Part shown: one piece after another, positions 44,280 to 53,621 of the stretch
Layout of the letters: every line of letters starts with the position of its first letter
Position numbering within the stretch: the first letter of the stretch is position 1
DNA from: Nocardia veterana NBRC 100344
GTDB lineage: Bacteria > Actinomycetota > Actinomycetes > Mycobacteriales > Mycobacteriaceae
Direction of reading: 5' to 3'
DNA length: 64,000 nt
Assembly: GCF_000308855.1 (NCBI RefSeq)
Contig: NZ_BAGM01000049.1
Coordinates: 1-64,000 of the forward strand
Program-made: the position numbers and the translations under genes
Notes under the pieces: model-generated
The model's input: the letters and a program-made list of their open reading frames with translations, nothing else
What the model was told of the DNA's origin: nothing
Database searches by the model: none

Positions 44280-45956
44280 ATGGGCATGCTGCGGCGGATG
44301 ATGGCCGGGGGCGCGGTGCTGGGCCTGGTGCTGCTGACAGCGTGTGGGGCGGATCGGTCGGTGCCACCGCGCGGGTCGATTCCGCTGGTCACCACGACGG
44401 ATCTGCCCGCAGCGGAACCGGGCGAGGTGCATCTGTTCGGAATCAACGACCTGCACGGCAATCTGGAACCGCCGAGCGGCGGGAACGGGCAGGTGGGTGA
44501 GTTCAGCGCGGGTGGAGCGGCCTATCTGTCGACGCATCTGCAGCGGTTGCGGGCAGCCTATCCCGACAGCGCGGTGCTGTCGGCCGGGGACAATATCGGC
44601 GCCGGCCCGCTGGTGTCCTCGCTGTTCCACGACGAGCCCACGGTGAGCTTCCTGAATCACGCCGGGGTCGTCGCCTCCGCGGTCGGCAATCACGAACTGG
44701 ATCACGGGGTTTCGGAGTTGGGCCGGCTGCGGTCGGGTGGATGCGCTCCGGACGGCTGCTCGCCCGGGGAACCGTTCACCGGTGCGCGCTTCGACTATCT
44801 CGCCGCCAACCTCACCGACGCCCACGGCGAGTTCCCACCGGGCGTGCGGCCCTGGACCATGCTGACGGTCGGTGATCACAGAATCGGCGTGGTCGGGGTC
44901 GTCACGCCCGATACCGTGAATCTCGTATTCCCGGAAGGCATTCGCGGATACACCTTCGGTGACGAGGCCGAGGCGATCAACCGATACGTGCCCGCCCTGA
45001 AGCAGGCCGGCGCCGAAACCGTCGTCGCCCTCGTCCACGACGGCGGCGCCCAGGGCACCGCCCCGGCGGCCACGGATTACAACGGGTGCGCCGAGATCAG
45101 TCCCGATGTGCCCGCCCTGGCCGCCCATACCGACCCGGCCGTCCGCGTGCTGTTCACGGCGCACAGCCACCAGGCCTACAGCTGTGAATTCGACGGGAAG
45201 GTGGTGACCCAGGCCGCCTCCTTCGGCCGCCTGATCACCGATGTGACGCTGCGCTTCCGGGACGGCACGGTGACCGCGCACGCCGTGAACCGGGTGGTCA
45301 CCCGCGACGTGCCGCCCGATCCGGAGGTCACGAAGCTGGTCGGCTACTTCTCCGCTCAGGCCGCGCCCCGAGCGCAACGGGTCGTCGGCACCGCCGCGGC
45401 GCCGTTGTCGCGCGCCGCAAGTGCCGGCGGTGAATCCCCGCTCGGCGCCGTGATCGCCGATGCCATGCTCGACGTCACCCGTGATTCGGGACGGGCGGTG
45501 GCGGCGTTCATGAATCCCGGCGGCGTGCGCGCGGACATCGATCCCGGGCCGATCACCTACGGCGGCATCTACCGGACCCAGCCGTTCGGCAATCAGGTCG
45601 TCACCCTCACCCTGACCGGCAGGCAGATCCTGGACCTGCTGGAACAGCAGTGGAACAACCAGAGCAAACCGGGCGTGCTGGCGGTGGCGGGAATGTCCTA
45701 CGCCTACGACGAGAAGGCCGCCCCCGGCCACAAGGTGATCGCGGATTCGGTGCGGATCGGCGATCAGCCCCTGAACCCCGTCGCGACCTATCGGGTGAGC
45801 ACCAACAACTTCCTCGCCTCCGGCGGCGACGGCTTTTCGGTCTTCACCCGCGGCACGGACACCACGGCCGGTCCCACCGACCTGGACGCATTGGAGACCT
45901 ACCTGCGTGAGCGCGGCCCGATCGGGCCGCCGACGCAACGCATCGAGCGCCGCTGA
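44280..45956 (+). CDS. 5'-nucleotidase/UshA-type lipoprotein
   Basis: A 558-residue exported metallophosphoesterase. The lipobox LLTAC near residue 22 marks lipidation and anchoring outside the membrane. The N-terminal catalytic domain has FGINDLHGNLEP, LSAGDNIGAGPLVSS, VGNHELDHG and TAHSHQAYSCEF, which supply the metal ligands. The C-terminal 5_nucleotid_C domain has AAFMNPGGVRADI and TNNFLASGGDGFSVF for nucleotide binding. It would dephosphorylate extracellular nucleotides or related esters. Monocistronic. Confidence 0.93.
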   Translation: MGMLRRMMAGGAVLGLVLLTACGADRSVPPRGSIPLVTTTDLPAAEPGEVHLFGINDLHGNLEPPSGGNGQVGEFSAGGAAYLSTHLQRLRAAYPDSAVLSAGDNIGAGPLVSSLFHDEPTVSFLNHAGVVASAVGNHELDHGVSELGRLRSGGCAPDGCSPGEPFTGARFDYLAANLTDAHGEFPPGVRPWTMLTVGDHRIGVVGVVTPDTVNLVFPEGIRGYTFGDEAEAINRYVPALKQAGAETVVALVHDGGAQGTAPAATDYNGCAEISPDVPALAAHTDPAVRVLFTAHSHQAYSCEFDGKVVTQAASFGRLITDVTLRFRDGTVTAHAVNRVVTRDVPPDPEVTKLVGYFSAQAAPRAQRVVGTAAAPLSRAASAGGESPLGAVIADAMLDVTRDSGRAVAAFMNPGGVRADIDPGPITYGGIYRTQPFGNQVVTLTLTGRQILDLLEQQWNNQSKPGVLAVAGMSYAYDEKAAPGHKVIADSVRIGDQPLNPVATYRVSTNNFLASGGDGFSVFTRGTDTTAGPTDLDALETYLRERGPIGPPTQRIERR

Positions 45957-46036
45957 CCGAGCCCACCACCCGGCATCCCACACCCCGATGCGGTGAGTTC
46001 CCGCATATCCGTCCCGGGTGCGGGCACAATGCTCAG

Positions 46037-47872
46037 ATGCGCGGCGGGCGAGAGCAGCCAGCAGCAGACCGCCGGGTCGACCGGGAGCCGGGCGGGGGTG
46101 CGACGCGTAAGCGGCACGGGCGGCACTACACCCCGATGCGGCTGGCCGAATTCCTCGCGGAACGCATGCTGGCGCACCTGCGGCCGGGCCCGGAGATCTC
46201 GATCCTCGACCCCGCCTGCGGGGACGGTGAGCTGCTGCTCGCGGTGGCCGCGCTGGCGGCGCGGCGCTATCCGGCTACCTCGGTGCGGTTGATCGGCTAC
46301 GACCTGGACGCGGAGGCGGTGCGAATGGCACGGTCGCGGGGCGTACTCGCGCTGGGGCGCGGTTGCCCCGACATCGTCGCGGAGATCGGCGCCGCGCCGG
46401 GCCGGGTCGATTTCGACTGGCGGACAGGTGATTTCCTCGCCGCGGCAACCGAATTGGCCGATTCCTGGGTCGACGCGGTGATCACCAACCCGCCGTACGT
46501 GCGTACCCAGCAGTTGGGTGGTGGCACCGCGCAGCTGTTGAGCAGGCAGTTCGGCCTGTCCGGCCGGATCGACCTCACGCACCCGTTCGTGGCGACCGTG
46601 CCGCGATTGCTGCGTCCCGGCGGGGTGCTGGGCCTGCTGTGCGCCAACCGTTTTCTCAGCACCAAGGCCGGGGCAAACCTGCGGTCGCTGCTGTTCGAGC
46701 AGCTGACTCCGGTCGAACTCTACGATCTCGGCGACACCCGCTTGTTCGAGGCGGCGGTGCTGCCCGCGGTGACGATCGCGGTGCGGGGGCACCGGCGGCG
46801 CACCTGCCGCTTCGTCACCGCGTACGAATCGGATCGGGAACCGACCGGCCGCGCGGACCTGTTCGCGGCCCTGACCGCCACGGACGATTCGGTGGTCCGG
46901 CACGGCGGTCGCCGGATCGCGATCGAGATCGGCACGTTGTGGACCGGCGCGCCGGCCGAGGGGAGTGCGGCGAGCCGGTCCCGGCACACGGCCGGTGCGC
47001 CCACCGAGCCGGCCGGCGGGCCCGCGGCCGCCGGATTCGATCCCGCGGTCCCGTGGCGGATGTCGCGACCGGAGACCGACGAGTGGTTGCGCCGGGTCGG
47101 CGGCGGGACCTGGCGCACGTTCGGCGATATCGCGCGCATCCGAGTGGGGATCAAGACGACCGCGGACCGCGTCTTCATCTCCGACCGCTGGGACGACCGA
47201 CCGTGCCGGCCGGAGCCCGAACTGCTCCGGGATCTGCTCACCCATCACGATCTCGCCCCGTGGCGGATCGAGCGAGCCCGCGACACCCGGGTGCTCTATC
47301 CCTACGACGGCTCGTGCCCGTGTCGCAGACCCGTCGATCTGAACGACTATCCGGCGGCCGCAGCGTATCTCGCACAGCACAAGGACGTCCTCGCCGCGCG
47401 CGACTATCTGACCGGCAGCGGCCGGGAATGGTACGAGATCTGGGTGCCGCACCGGCCGCAGCTGTGGGGCCGGCCGAAGGTGGTGTTTCCCGATATCAGC
47501 GTGACGCCGCGATTCGCCCTCGATCGCAGTGGCGCGGTGGTCAACGGCGACTGCTACTGGATGTCCTTGGCCGACATCGGCGACGAGCGGATCGCGTATC
47601 TGCTGATGGCCGTGGCGAATTCGACGCTCGGCCGATGCTTCTACGACGCGGTGTGCGGGAATCGGCTCTACGCCGGCCGGCGTCGATGGATCACGCAGTA
47701 TGTGATGCGGCTACCGCTCCCGGACCCGGAAACGGCTGCCGCTCGGAGCCTCGTCGAGCTGGCCGGTGCATTCGCCGACGGGCGCGCCGAACCCGATCAG
47801 GCGGTGCTGGACGAGCGGGTCGCCGCGGCCTTCGGCCTGGATCCTGCCGGTGTGCGGCCGGTGGGAAGGTGA
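46037..47872 (+). CDS. Orphan Eco57I/TaqI-like DNA adenine methylase
   Basis: A 611-residue gamma-class N6-adenine methyltransferase. RHGRHYTPMRLAEFL precedes motif I, DPACGDGE (residues 58-65), and motif IV is NPPY (151-154). The C-terminal half is a TaqI-like target-recognition region (FGDIARIRVGIKTTADRVFI, GRPKVVFPDISVTPRFAL, GNRLYAGRRRWITQYVMRLP). No restriction endonuclease domain or neighbour is seen, so it is either a solitary regulatory methylase or a relic of a restriction-modification or defence system. No clear ribosome site precedes ATG 46037. Confidence 0.85.
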   Translation: MRGGREQPAADRRVDREPGGGATRKRHGRHYTPMRLAEFLAERMLAHLRPGPEISILDPACGDGELLLAVAALAARRYPATSVRLIGYDLDAEAVRMARSRGVLALGRGCPDIVAEIGAAPGRVDFDWRTGDFLAAATELADSWVDAVITNPPYVRTQQLGGGTAQLLSRQFGLSGRIDLTHPFVATVPRLLRPGGVLGLLCANRFLSTKAGANLRSLLFEQLTPVELYDLGDTRLFEAAVLPAVTIAVRGHRRRTCRFVTAYESDREPTGRADLFAALTATDDSVVRHGGRRIAIEIGTLWTGAPAEGSAASRSRHTAGAPTEPAGGPAAAGFDPAVPWRMSRPETDEWLRRVGGGTWRTFGDIARIRVGIKTTADRVFISDRWDDRPCRPEPELLRDLLTHHDLAPWRIERARDTRVLYPYDGSCPCRRPVDLNDYPAAAAYLAQHKDVLAARDYLTGSGREWYEIWVPHRPQLWGRPKVVFPDISVTPRFALDRSGAVVNGDCYWMSLADIGDERIAYLLMAVANSTLGRCFYDAVCGNRLYAGRRRWITQYVMRLPLPDPETAAARSLVELAGAFADGRAEPDQAVLDERVAAAFGLDPAGVRPVGR

Positions 47873-47952
47873 CGACGCGATCAGGACGCGGCGTGCGCGC
47901 CGATGCGGCTGGTACTCCGGGCTCTCGAGCGGAATCCGTGGACCGGTACCGG

Positions 47953-48570
47953 TCAGGCGCCGCCGCCGACCATCGGCAGGAGGGTCCGCCGGGCGAAGGC
48001 GCGGGCGGCCTGCGCATCCGACAGCGGTATCAGCCCGTCGGGCGTCAACGCCAGCGACTGCGCCAGCCGGGCCATGATCTCGGCGACCAGATCGGCGTCG
48101 AAATCCAACTCGGCGTTGGCCTTCTGCAAGCCGCGCAGCTTGTCGGCCAGATACGCCCGGCCCACGGCGAGGATCGGGCCGGCATCGGTGGTCAACCGGG
48201 GCAGGATCAGCTCGGGTTCGGTGCGCAGGAGCCGTTGCAGCAGCTCGTTGTGGGCCAGCGCGGTGATGAAGACGACGAAGATCTCCACCAGCTGGTCCTC
48301 GTTGTCGGCGATACTGCCCACCCGCTGCTCGATATCGGCGACGAAGCGTTGCGCCTCACGCACACTGACCGCTTCGACCAGATCGTTCTTCGACTCGAAT
48401 CGGCGATACAGCGTCGCGGGACTGATCCCGGCGCGGCGCGCGATCTCACCCATGCTGGTGCGCTTGATCCCGAAGTCCAGGAAGGCCGACAGGGCGCTCT
48501 CGAGCAGCTGCTCACCATCGGAGCGCGGCTTCTCGAGGATCCGGGCCAGGATGGACGGCACAGGTGGCAT
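47953..48570 (-). CDS. TetR-family transcriptional regulator
   Basis: A 205-residue TetR-type repressor. The helix-turn-helix lies at about residues 20-65: FLDFGIKRTSMGEIARRAGI, SPATLYRRFESKNDLVEAV. The C-terminal ligand domain is helical (FIALAHN-like core, LLQRLLRTEPELILPRL), with no recognisable specificity. It converges with the DNA methylase gene and faces the small gene at 48685 in the same orientation, 114 bp downstream of it. Its target is not evident. Confidence 0.87.
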   Translation of the reverse strand: MPPVPSILARILEKPRSDGEQLLESALSAFLDFGIKRTSMGEIARRAGISPATLYRRFESKNDLVEAVSVREAQRFVADIEQRVGSIADNEDQLVEIFVVFITALAHNELLQRLLRTEPELILPRLTTDAGPILAVGRAYLADKLRGLQKANAELDFDADLVAEIMARLAQSLALTPDGLIPLSDAQAARAFARRTLLPMVGGGA

Positions 48571-48684
48571 GGGGACTCCAGTCGAATCGGCGTAGTACCG
48601 CGTCGATGCGGAAGGCTGACGATCATTATCTCATCGCCACGCGCCGGTTCCGACGGGCCGGACCCCGGGCCTACCCGGCCGGGT

Positions 48685-48864
48685 TCATCGCAGGTTCAGC
48701 GCGGCCATCTCTCGCTCGATCGCATTGGCGGCGAAATCGCTTCCGCTGGAACGTAATTCGTGGACCCGGCGCTGCAGCGCCTCGATTCCCCCCGGTTGGG
48801 CCGCGATATCGGCCACACTGATCCGCCCCTTGGGTCGGTGCATACCGGACTGCTCGTACGACAC
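48685..48864 (-). CDS. Small 59-residue protein
   Basis: GTG at 48864 is preceded by a perfect AGGAGGTT, and the frame closes at 48685. The codons have the expected third-position GC bias. The product is hydrophilic and partly helical, with HRPKGRISVADIAAQPGG and then a likely coiled helix (EALQRRVHELRSSGSDFAAN, IEREMAALNL). No membrane segment, Cys cluster or known family. The helical half suggests a protein-binding or regulatory role, which is inference. Confidence 0.68.
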   Translation of the reverse strand: MSYEQSGMHRPKGRISVADIAAQPGGIEALQRRVHELRSSGSDFAANAIEREMAALNLR

Positions 48865-48993
48865 CGTCTAACCTCCTGCATACCCGCTCCGCAGCGCGCC
48901 GTCCGTGGCGATGGTTCACTGCCGCGGACCGCGAACATGCTGCGACGATGCTATCAAGAGATCAACATGGGCGTTTGACCAGTGTGGTCTGTC

Positions 48994-49512
48994 TCACAGC
49001 GGACTGCCGGTGTCGCGGTGAGTGCTCATATTGTGCAGATAGACCGCCGCGTTCAGCTTGATCCGGTCGCGCTCGGCCTCGCCCAGTTCCCGGCGCACCT
49101 TGCCGGGTACGCCCGCGACCAGCGAGCCCGGCGGGATCTGCGCGCCCTCGGGAATCAGGGCGTTCGCGGCGATCAGGCAGCCCTCACCGATCACCGCGCC
49201 GTTGAGTACGGTCGCGCCCATCCCGACGAGCACGTCGTCGCCGACCGTGCAGCCGTGCAGAATCGCGTTGTGGCCCACCGATACTCCGCTACCCACCCGC
49301 AGTGCGAAGCCGGGATCGGCGTGCAGGACACAGCCGTCCTGGATATTGCTGCCGGAGCCGACGGTGATGCCCTCCAGGTCGCCGCGGATCACCGCGCCGT
49401 ACCACACGCTGACCTGCTCACCCAACCGCACCCGGCCGATCACCGTGGCCGTCGGCGCCACCCATGCGGTGGCGTCGATCTGCGGTTCGTGCTCACCCAG
49501 CTTGATCCTCAT
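48994..49512 (-). CDS. Gamma-carbonic-anhydrase-family hexapeptide-repeat protein
   Basis: A 172-residue left-handed beta-helix protein read from ATG at 49512, overlapping the GlxA gene end by 20 bp. Hexapeptide repeats run from about residue 15 to 140 (VAPTATVIGRVRLGEQVSVW, DGCVLHADPG, VGHNAILHGCTVGDDVLVGM). The His ligands that bind zinc in gamma carbonic anhydrases are in VLHADPG and VGHNAILHG. It may hydrate CO2 or act as an acyltransferase-like scaffold. Cotranscription with GlxA copy 2 is likely from the overlap. Confidence 0.88.
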   Translation of the reverse strand: MRIKLGEHEPQIDATAWVAPTATVIGRVRLGEQVSVWYGAVIRGDLEGITVGSGSNIQDGCVLHADPGFALRVGSGVSVGHNAILHGCTVGDDVLVGMGATVLNGAVIGEGCLIAANALIPEGAQIPPGSLVAGVPGKVRRELGEAERDRIKLNAAVYLHNMSTHRDTGSPL

Positions 49513-50473
49513 GCAGGCCAACATAGCTGGCCCGGAACTGGGCGCGATGGGCGGCCGGAGGCAGTCCGAGGCTGCGATGGAAGTGGTGGCGCAGGTTCAT
49601 CGCCGTGCCGAGGCCGGTATCGGCGGCGATGCGGTCCATGGTGTCGTCGGTCGACTCCAACAGCAGCCGTGCGCGGTCGATGCGCTGCTCGAGCAGCCAG
49701 CGCTGCGGGCTGGAACCGGTGCGCTCGCGGAACCGCCGGGTGAAGGTGCGTCGCGACATCAGTGCCGTGCGCGCCCAGCCGTCCAGGTCGATCGGCTGGT
49801 CGAGATGCGTTCGGGCCCAGACCATCGCGGCCTCGATCGGATCGTCGTCCGCGGCGTCGGGGACCGCCAGCGGAATGTACTGGGCCTGCGAGCCGGCGCG
49901 GTAGGGCGCCAGCACCAGGGTGCGCGCGAGTTCGGTCGCCGCGCGGGCACCGTGGTCGGCCCGCACCAGATGCAGGCAACAGTCCAGTGCCGCAGCCACT
50001 CCCGCGGAGGTGACCACGTCACCGAGATCGGTCCACAGCCGGTCCGCGCGCACGGTCACCGCCGGATGGGCGGCGGCCAGGGCCGCAGCCAGACCCCAGT
50101 GCGTGGTGACCTCCCGGCCGTCGGCGAGGCCGGTGGCCGCGACCACCCAGGAACCGCGGCACAGTCCCACGATGCGTGCGCCCCGCGCGTGCGCGTCCAG
50201 CACCGCCGACCGGATGGCCGGGGAGACCTCGAGTCCGGGAATCCAGCTCGGGATCACCACCGTGTCGGCGCGCTCGACCGCTTCGAGGCCGGATCGCACG
50301 GCGAGATCGAAATCGCCTGGTGTGCGCAGAATTCCGGGACGTTCGGCGCAGGTGAGCACCTGATACGGCGCGCTCTGCTGCGCGCTCGTGCCGATGCGGC
50401 CGAACACCAGCGAGGGCACCGAGAGATGGAACGGGCTGATGCCGTCGAAGGCGAGGACGGCGACCACATGCAT
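49493..50473 (-). CDS. GlxA-family transcriptional regulator, copy 2
   Basis: A 326-residue DJ-1/PfpI plus AraC regulator. The elbow reads VGLCRGSWVVAATGLADGRE followed by TTHW, with Cys in the nucleophile position. The DNA-binding part (about 220-310) has ALMSRRTFTRRFRERTGSSP and AADTGLGTAMNLRHHFHRSL. It shares plan and many residues with copy 1 but is distinct. It is divergent from a metallo-hydrolase gene and overlaps the downstream gamma-carbonic-anhydrase-like gene. Either may be regulated by it. Confidence 0.88.
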   Translation of the reverse strand: MHVVAVLAFDGISPFHLSVPSLVFGRIGTSAQQSAPYQVLTCAERPGILRTPGDFDLAVRSGLEAVERADTVVIPSWIPGLEVSPAIRSAVLDAHARGARIVGLCRGSWVVAATGLADGREVTTHWGLAAALAAAHPAVTVRADRLWTDLGDVVTSAGVAAALDCCLHLVRADHGARAATELARTLVLAPYRAGSQAQYIPLAVPDAADDDPIEAAMVWARTHLDQPIDLDGWARTALMSRRTFTRRFRERTGSSPQRWLLEQRIDRARLLLESTDDTMDRIAADTGLGTAMNLRHHFHRSLGLPPAAHRAQFRASYVGLHEDQAG

Positions 50474-50507
50474 GGCCCGATTTTATCGAAGGATGGCCTT
50501 CGGGCCA
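50473..50507. promoter_or_regulatory. Nested inverted repeats between GlxA copy 2 and the metallo-hydrolase
   Basis: TGGCCCGA (50473-50480) pairs with TCGGGCCA (50500-50507); inside it CGAAGG-ATGG-CCTTCG forms a second palindrome at 50487-50502. The element overlaps the GlxA start codon and is a candidate autoregulatory operator. Confidence 0.4.
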
Positions 50508-50544
50508 CTGTCGGTGCGGGCGCCGGGCGGCCAGGCTGTAGCTC

Positions 50545-51312
50545 ATGACGAACACGCTGTCCACCACGGTCGAACTGCTCCACATCGGCGGCCCCACGGT
50601 CCGGTTGAACTACGGCGGGCTGGTCTGGCTGACCGACCCGACCTTCGACGCCCCGGGCGCCTACACCTCGGGCGCACTCACGCTGCACAAGCTCACCGGC
50701 CCCGCGGTCGGCGCGGATCGAGTGGGCCCGGTGGACGTGGTGCTGCTGTCCCACGATCAGCATCCGGACAACCTCGACCCGGCCGGGCGGGCGTTCCTGA
50801 CCGGCGTGGCGACGGTCCTGTCCACGCCCGAAGCCGCGCAGCGGATCGACGGCGTGCGCGGCCTGCGGGTGTGGGAGGCGGTGACGATCGGCGCGGTCAC
50901 GGTGACCGCGGTGCCCGCCCTGCACGGACCCGAGGGCGCGGAGGCGTTGAGCGGCACCGTCACCGGGTTCGTCCTGCAGGCCGACGACCTGCCGACCGTC
51001 TACATCTCCGGCGACAACGCCTCGGTCGACTACGTCGAGCGGATCGTCGCACGGTTCGGTCGGATCGATATCGCCCTGCTCAATGTGGGCGCCGCCAACG
51101 TCGGACGTTTCGCGGACACCGATGTCACGCTGAACGCCCGCACCGCACTGGCAGCGGCCCGGGCACTCGGCGATGCCGTGGTGGTTCCGGTGCACGCCGA
51201 GGGCTGGGCGCATTTCACCGAAACGCTGGATCACCTGCGCCGCACGTTCGAATACGGCGGCCGCGGCGGGCAACTGCGCATTCCGCCGCTCGGCGAAACG
51301 GTTCCGCTCTGA
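50545..51312 (+). CDS. MBL-fold metallo-hydrolase (UlaG-like)
   Basis: A 255-residue beta-lactamase-fold protein: LLHIGGPTVRLNYGGLVWLT at the start, the metal motif LLSHDQHPDNLD in place of HxHxDH, and YISGDNASVDYVER and PVHAEGWAHF as further ligand regions. The first His of the motif is shifted or replaced, so metal content may differ from the standard. UlaG-like members act on lactones or phosphodiesters; no substrate can be named. It is divergent from GlxA copy 2. Confidence 0.85.
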   Translation: MTNTLSTTVELLHIGGPTVRLNYGGLVWLTDPTFDAPGAYTSGALTLHKLTGPAVGADRVGPVDVVLLSHDQHPDNLDPAGRAFLTGVATVLSTPEAAQRIDGVRGLRVWEAVTIGAVTVTAVPALHGPEGAEALSGTVTGFVLQADDLPTVYISGDNASVDYVERIVARFGRIDIALLNVGAANVGRFADTDVTLNARTALAAARALGDAVVVPVHAEGWAHFTETLDHLRRTFEYGGRGGQLRIPPLGETVPL

Positions 51313-51405
51313 GAACCGGCCCCGCGATTGCCATTCGATTGCCGATCTACGAATCGCCGCCGCGTCAACGTGGCGGCACGACGCGATCCGGGTCACGATG
51401 GCGGT

Positions 51406-52515
51406 ATGAGAATCGGGGTTCCGCGCGAGATCAAACCGCAGGAGAGTCGGGTTGCCCTGGCCCCGACCGGCGCCGGTGAACTCGGCCGGCACGGTCATCG
51501 GGTGCTGGTGGAATGCGGTGCCGGGCTGGGGTCCGGATTCACCGACGCCGACTATCTCGCCGCCGGCGCGCAGATCGCCGGATCCGCCGACGAGGTCTGG
51601 GCCGAGGCCGAATTGGTGCTGAAGGTGAAAGAACCGGTGGCAGCGGAATACTCCCGCATGCGCGCCGGGCAGGTACTGTTCACCTTCCTGCATCTGGCGG
51701 CCTCACGGGAATGCACCGACGCGGTGCTCGCCTCCGGAATCACGGCGATCGCCTACGAGACCGTGCGCGCCCCCGACGGATCGCTGCCGCTGCTGATGCC
51801 GATGAGTGAGATCGCGGGCAAACTCGGCACCCAGGTCGGCGCCTACCATCTGATGGCGCCGACCGGCGGTGCCGGAGTGTTGCTGGGTGGGGTGCCCGGG
51901 GTGCGGCGGGCCGACGTGGTGGTGATCGGCGGCGGCGTCGCCGGCACCAACGCCGCGAGCGTCGCCGTCGGAATGGGTGCCCGGGTCAGCGTGCTGGACA
52001 CCAACCCGGTGCGGCTGCGCGAACTCGACAGCCGATTCGGCGGGCGGATCACCACCCTGGCCTCGAACGCCGCCGAGATCGATCGTGCGGTCACCGCGGC
52101 CGATCTGGTGATCGGGTCGGTGCTGGTACCGGGAGCCCGTGCGCCGCAACTGGTTCCGGACACCCTGGTACGACGGATGCGGCCCGGGTCGGTGCTGGTC
52201 GACATCGCCATCGATCAGGGCGGCTGTTTCCAGAACTCACATCCCACCACGCACGCCGAACCGACCTTCCCCGTGGCCGATTCGCTGTTCTACTGCGTCG
52301 CCAATATGCCCGGCGCGGTACCGCACACCGCCACCGTCGCCCTGACCAATGCCACGCTGCCGTATGTCCGCGTCATCGCCGACCTGGGGTGGCGGGCCGC
52401 CTGCCGGACCGATCCGGGTCTGGCGGCGGGACTCACCGCCGATGCGGGACAGCTGTATTCACCCGAGGTGGCCCAGGCGCACGGTCTGCTGGCGGCCGGT
52501 TCCGGCGCGGCCTAG
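51406..52515 (+). CDS. ald: Alanine dehydrogenase
   Basis: A 369-residue NAD-dependent enzyme that interconverts alanine with pyruvate and ammonia. Marks: [20 protein letters not shown] with the substrate Arg, [14 protein letters not shown] with the catalytic Lys, [10 protein letters not shown] with the His, the Rossmann motif [19 protein letters not shown], and [20 protein letters not shown] near the C-terminus. ATG at 51406 is the standard position. Length is typical. No AldR-type regulator is adjacent. Confidence 0.95.
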   Translation: MRIGVPREIKPQESRVALAPTGAGELGRHGHRVLVECGAGLGSGFTDADYLAAGAQIAGSADEVWAEAELVLKVKEPVAAEYSRMRAGQVLFTFLHLAASRECTDAVLASGITAIAYETVRAPDGSLPLLMPMSEIAGKLGTQVGAYHLMAPTGGAGVLLGGVPGVRRADVVVIGGGVAGTNAASVAVGMGARVSVLDTNPVRLRELDSRFGGRITTLASNAAEIDRAVTAADLVIGSVLVPGARAPQLVPDTLVRRMRPGSVLVDIAIDQGGCFQNSHPTTHAEPTFPVADSLFYCVANMPGAVPHTATVALTNATLPYVRVIADLGWRAACRTDPGLAAGLTADAGQLYSPEVAQAHGLLAAGSGAA

Positions 52516-52533
52516 CCCGCCCCGGCACCGGCG

Positions 52534-53463
52534 TCACAACATCCAATCCGGCTCGCCCTCGGGCAGATTCCGCAGCTTCTCCGGATTGCGGACGATGGTG
52601 ATCGAGGTGATGCGGTCCTGTTCGACCGTGAACGCCATGATGCCCATGTGCTGCCCGTCGAACACCATGAGCCCGCGCTGTCCGTTGACCTGCACCATCC
52701 GCGCCCACGCGCCCTGTCCGGCGCGATACCAGCCGAAGTAGAGCTTGGCCACCAGTTCCGCGCCGTGCACCGGCTGCCGGATCGCGGGCACGCGGCCGCC
52801 GCCGTCGGCGGTCAGGGTGACGTTCTCGTCGAGAACGCCGAGCAGGGCGTGCAGATCGCCGGAACGCCAGGCCAGCGAGAAGGCCGAGACCACCTTCTCG
52901 TGTTCGTCGCGGCTCGCGGGAAAACGCGGCGTGCCCTGTTCGACGTGTTTGCGGGCCCGCGAGGCCAGCTGCCGCACCGCGGCCGGGGTCCGGCCGACCA
53001 CCTCGGCGACTTCGGGACCCGTCATACCGAAGATGTCCTGCAGCACGAACGCGGTCCGCTCGGCCGGTGACAGCGATTCCAGCACCACCAGCAGCGCCGT
53101 GGTGACCCGCTCGTCCTGTGAGATCCGGTCGGCCGGATCGTCCCACGCGGTCACCTCGGGTTCCGGCAGCCACTCGCCGACGTACTGTTCGCGGCGGGCC
53201 CGGGCCGAGCCCAGCTGATCGAGGGCCAGCCGCCCGGTGACGGTGGTGAGCCAGGCCCGCAGATTGTCGATCTGCTCGCCGGGGGACCGTGTCTCGTACC
53301 AGCGTTGCAGGCGCAGCCAGGCCTCCTGCACGACATCGTCGGCATCGCTGAGGCTGCCCAGGGTGCTGTAGGCCACGCGGCGCAGATACTGACGATGCTC
53401 CTCGAACTGCCGTGCCAGCTCGGCGGCGTCGATATCGTCGGGTCCGGTCGTCACTGCTGCCAT
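52534..53463 (-). CDS. ECF41-type sigma factor with SnoaL-like C-terminal domain
   Basis: A 309-residue sigma factor. Region 2 is at about residues 18-90 (LRRVAYSTLGSLSDADDVVQ, EAWLRLQRWY), and region 4 at about 118-170 (ESLSPAERTAFVLQDIFGMT). The linker motif GEWLPEP and the C-terminal NPEKL motif are the signatures of ECF41, in which a fused SnoaL-like domain replaces an anti-sigma factor and tunes activity. ECF41 genes usually neighbour a carboxymuconolactone decarboxylase, oxidoreductase or epimerase gene; none is seen here. Confidence 0.92.
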   Translation of the reverse strand: MAAVTTGPDDIDAAELARQFEEHRQYLRRVAYSTLGSLSDADDVVQEAWLRLQRWYETRSPGEQIDNLRAWLTTVTGRLALDQLGSARARREQYVGEWLPEPEVTAWDDPADRISQDERVTTALLVVLESLSPAERTAFVLQDIFGMTGPEVAEVVGRTPAAVRQLASRARKHVEQGTPRFPASRDEHEKVVSAFSLAWRSGDLHALLGVLDENVTLTADGGGRVPAIRQPVHGAELVAKLYFGWYRAGQGAWARMVQVNGQRGLMVFDGQHMGIMAFTVEQDRITSITIVRNPEKLRNLPEGEPDWML

Positions 53464-53621
53464 CCTCGTCTCGGGGGCGCCCGGGTGCTCCGGCGCCGCG
53501 GGCCGTTCTCCTCATGGACGACGCGACCCCGACGAGTGTGACATCGCCGTCCCGCTCGGGACGAGCCACGGGCGGTGACGTGCCGGGCGGACGGCGCTGC
53601 GCGGGACGATAGTCTCGCGCG

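Noticed and set aside
47941-47954. Perfect 14-bp palindrome GACCGGTACCGGTC at the end of the TetR gene
   Set aside because: It lies at convergent gene ends, far from any promoter, and such GC-rich palindromes are frequent in this DNA; no role supported.
53464-53621. Possible cobalamin riboswitch upstream of cobD
   Set aside because: None of the conserved B12-box or kissing-loop segments is visible in the 158 bp.
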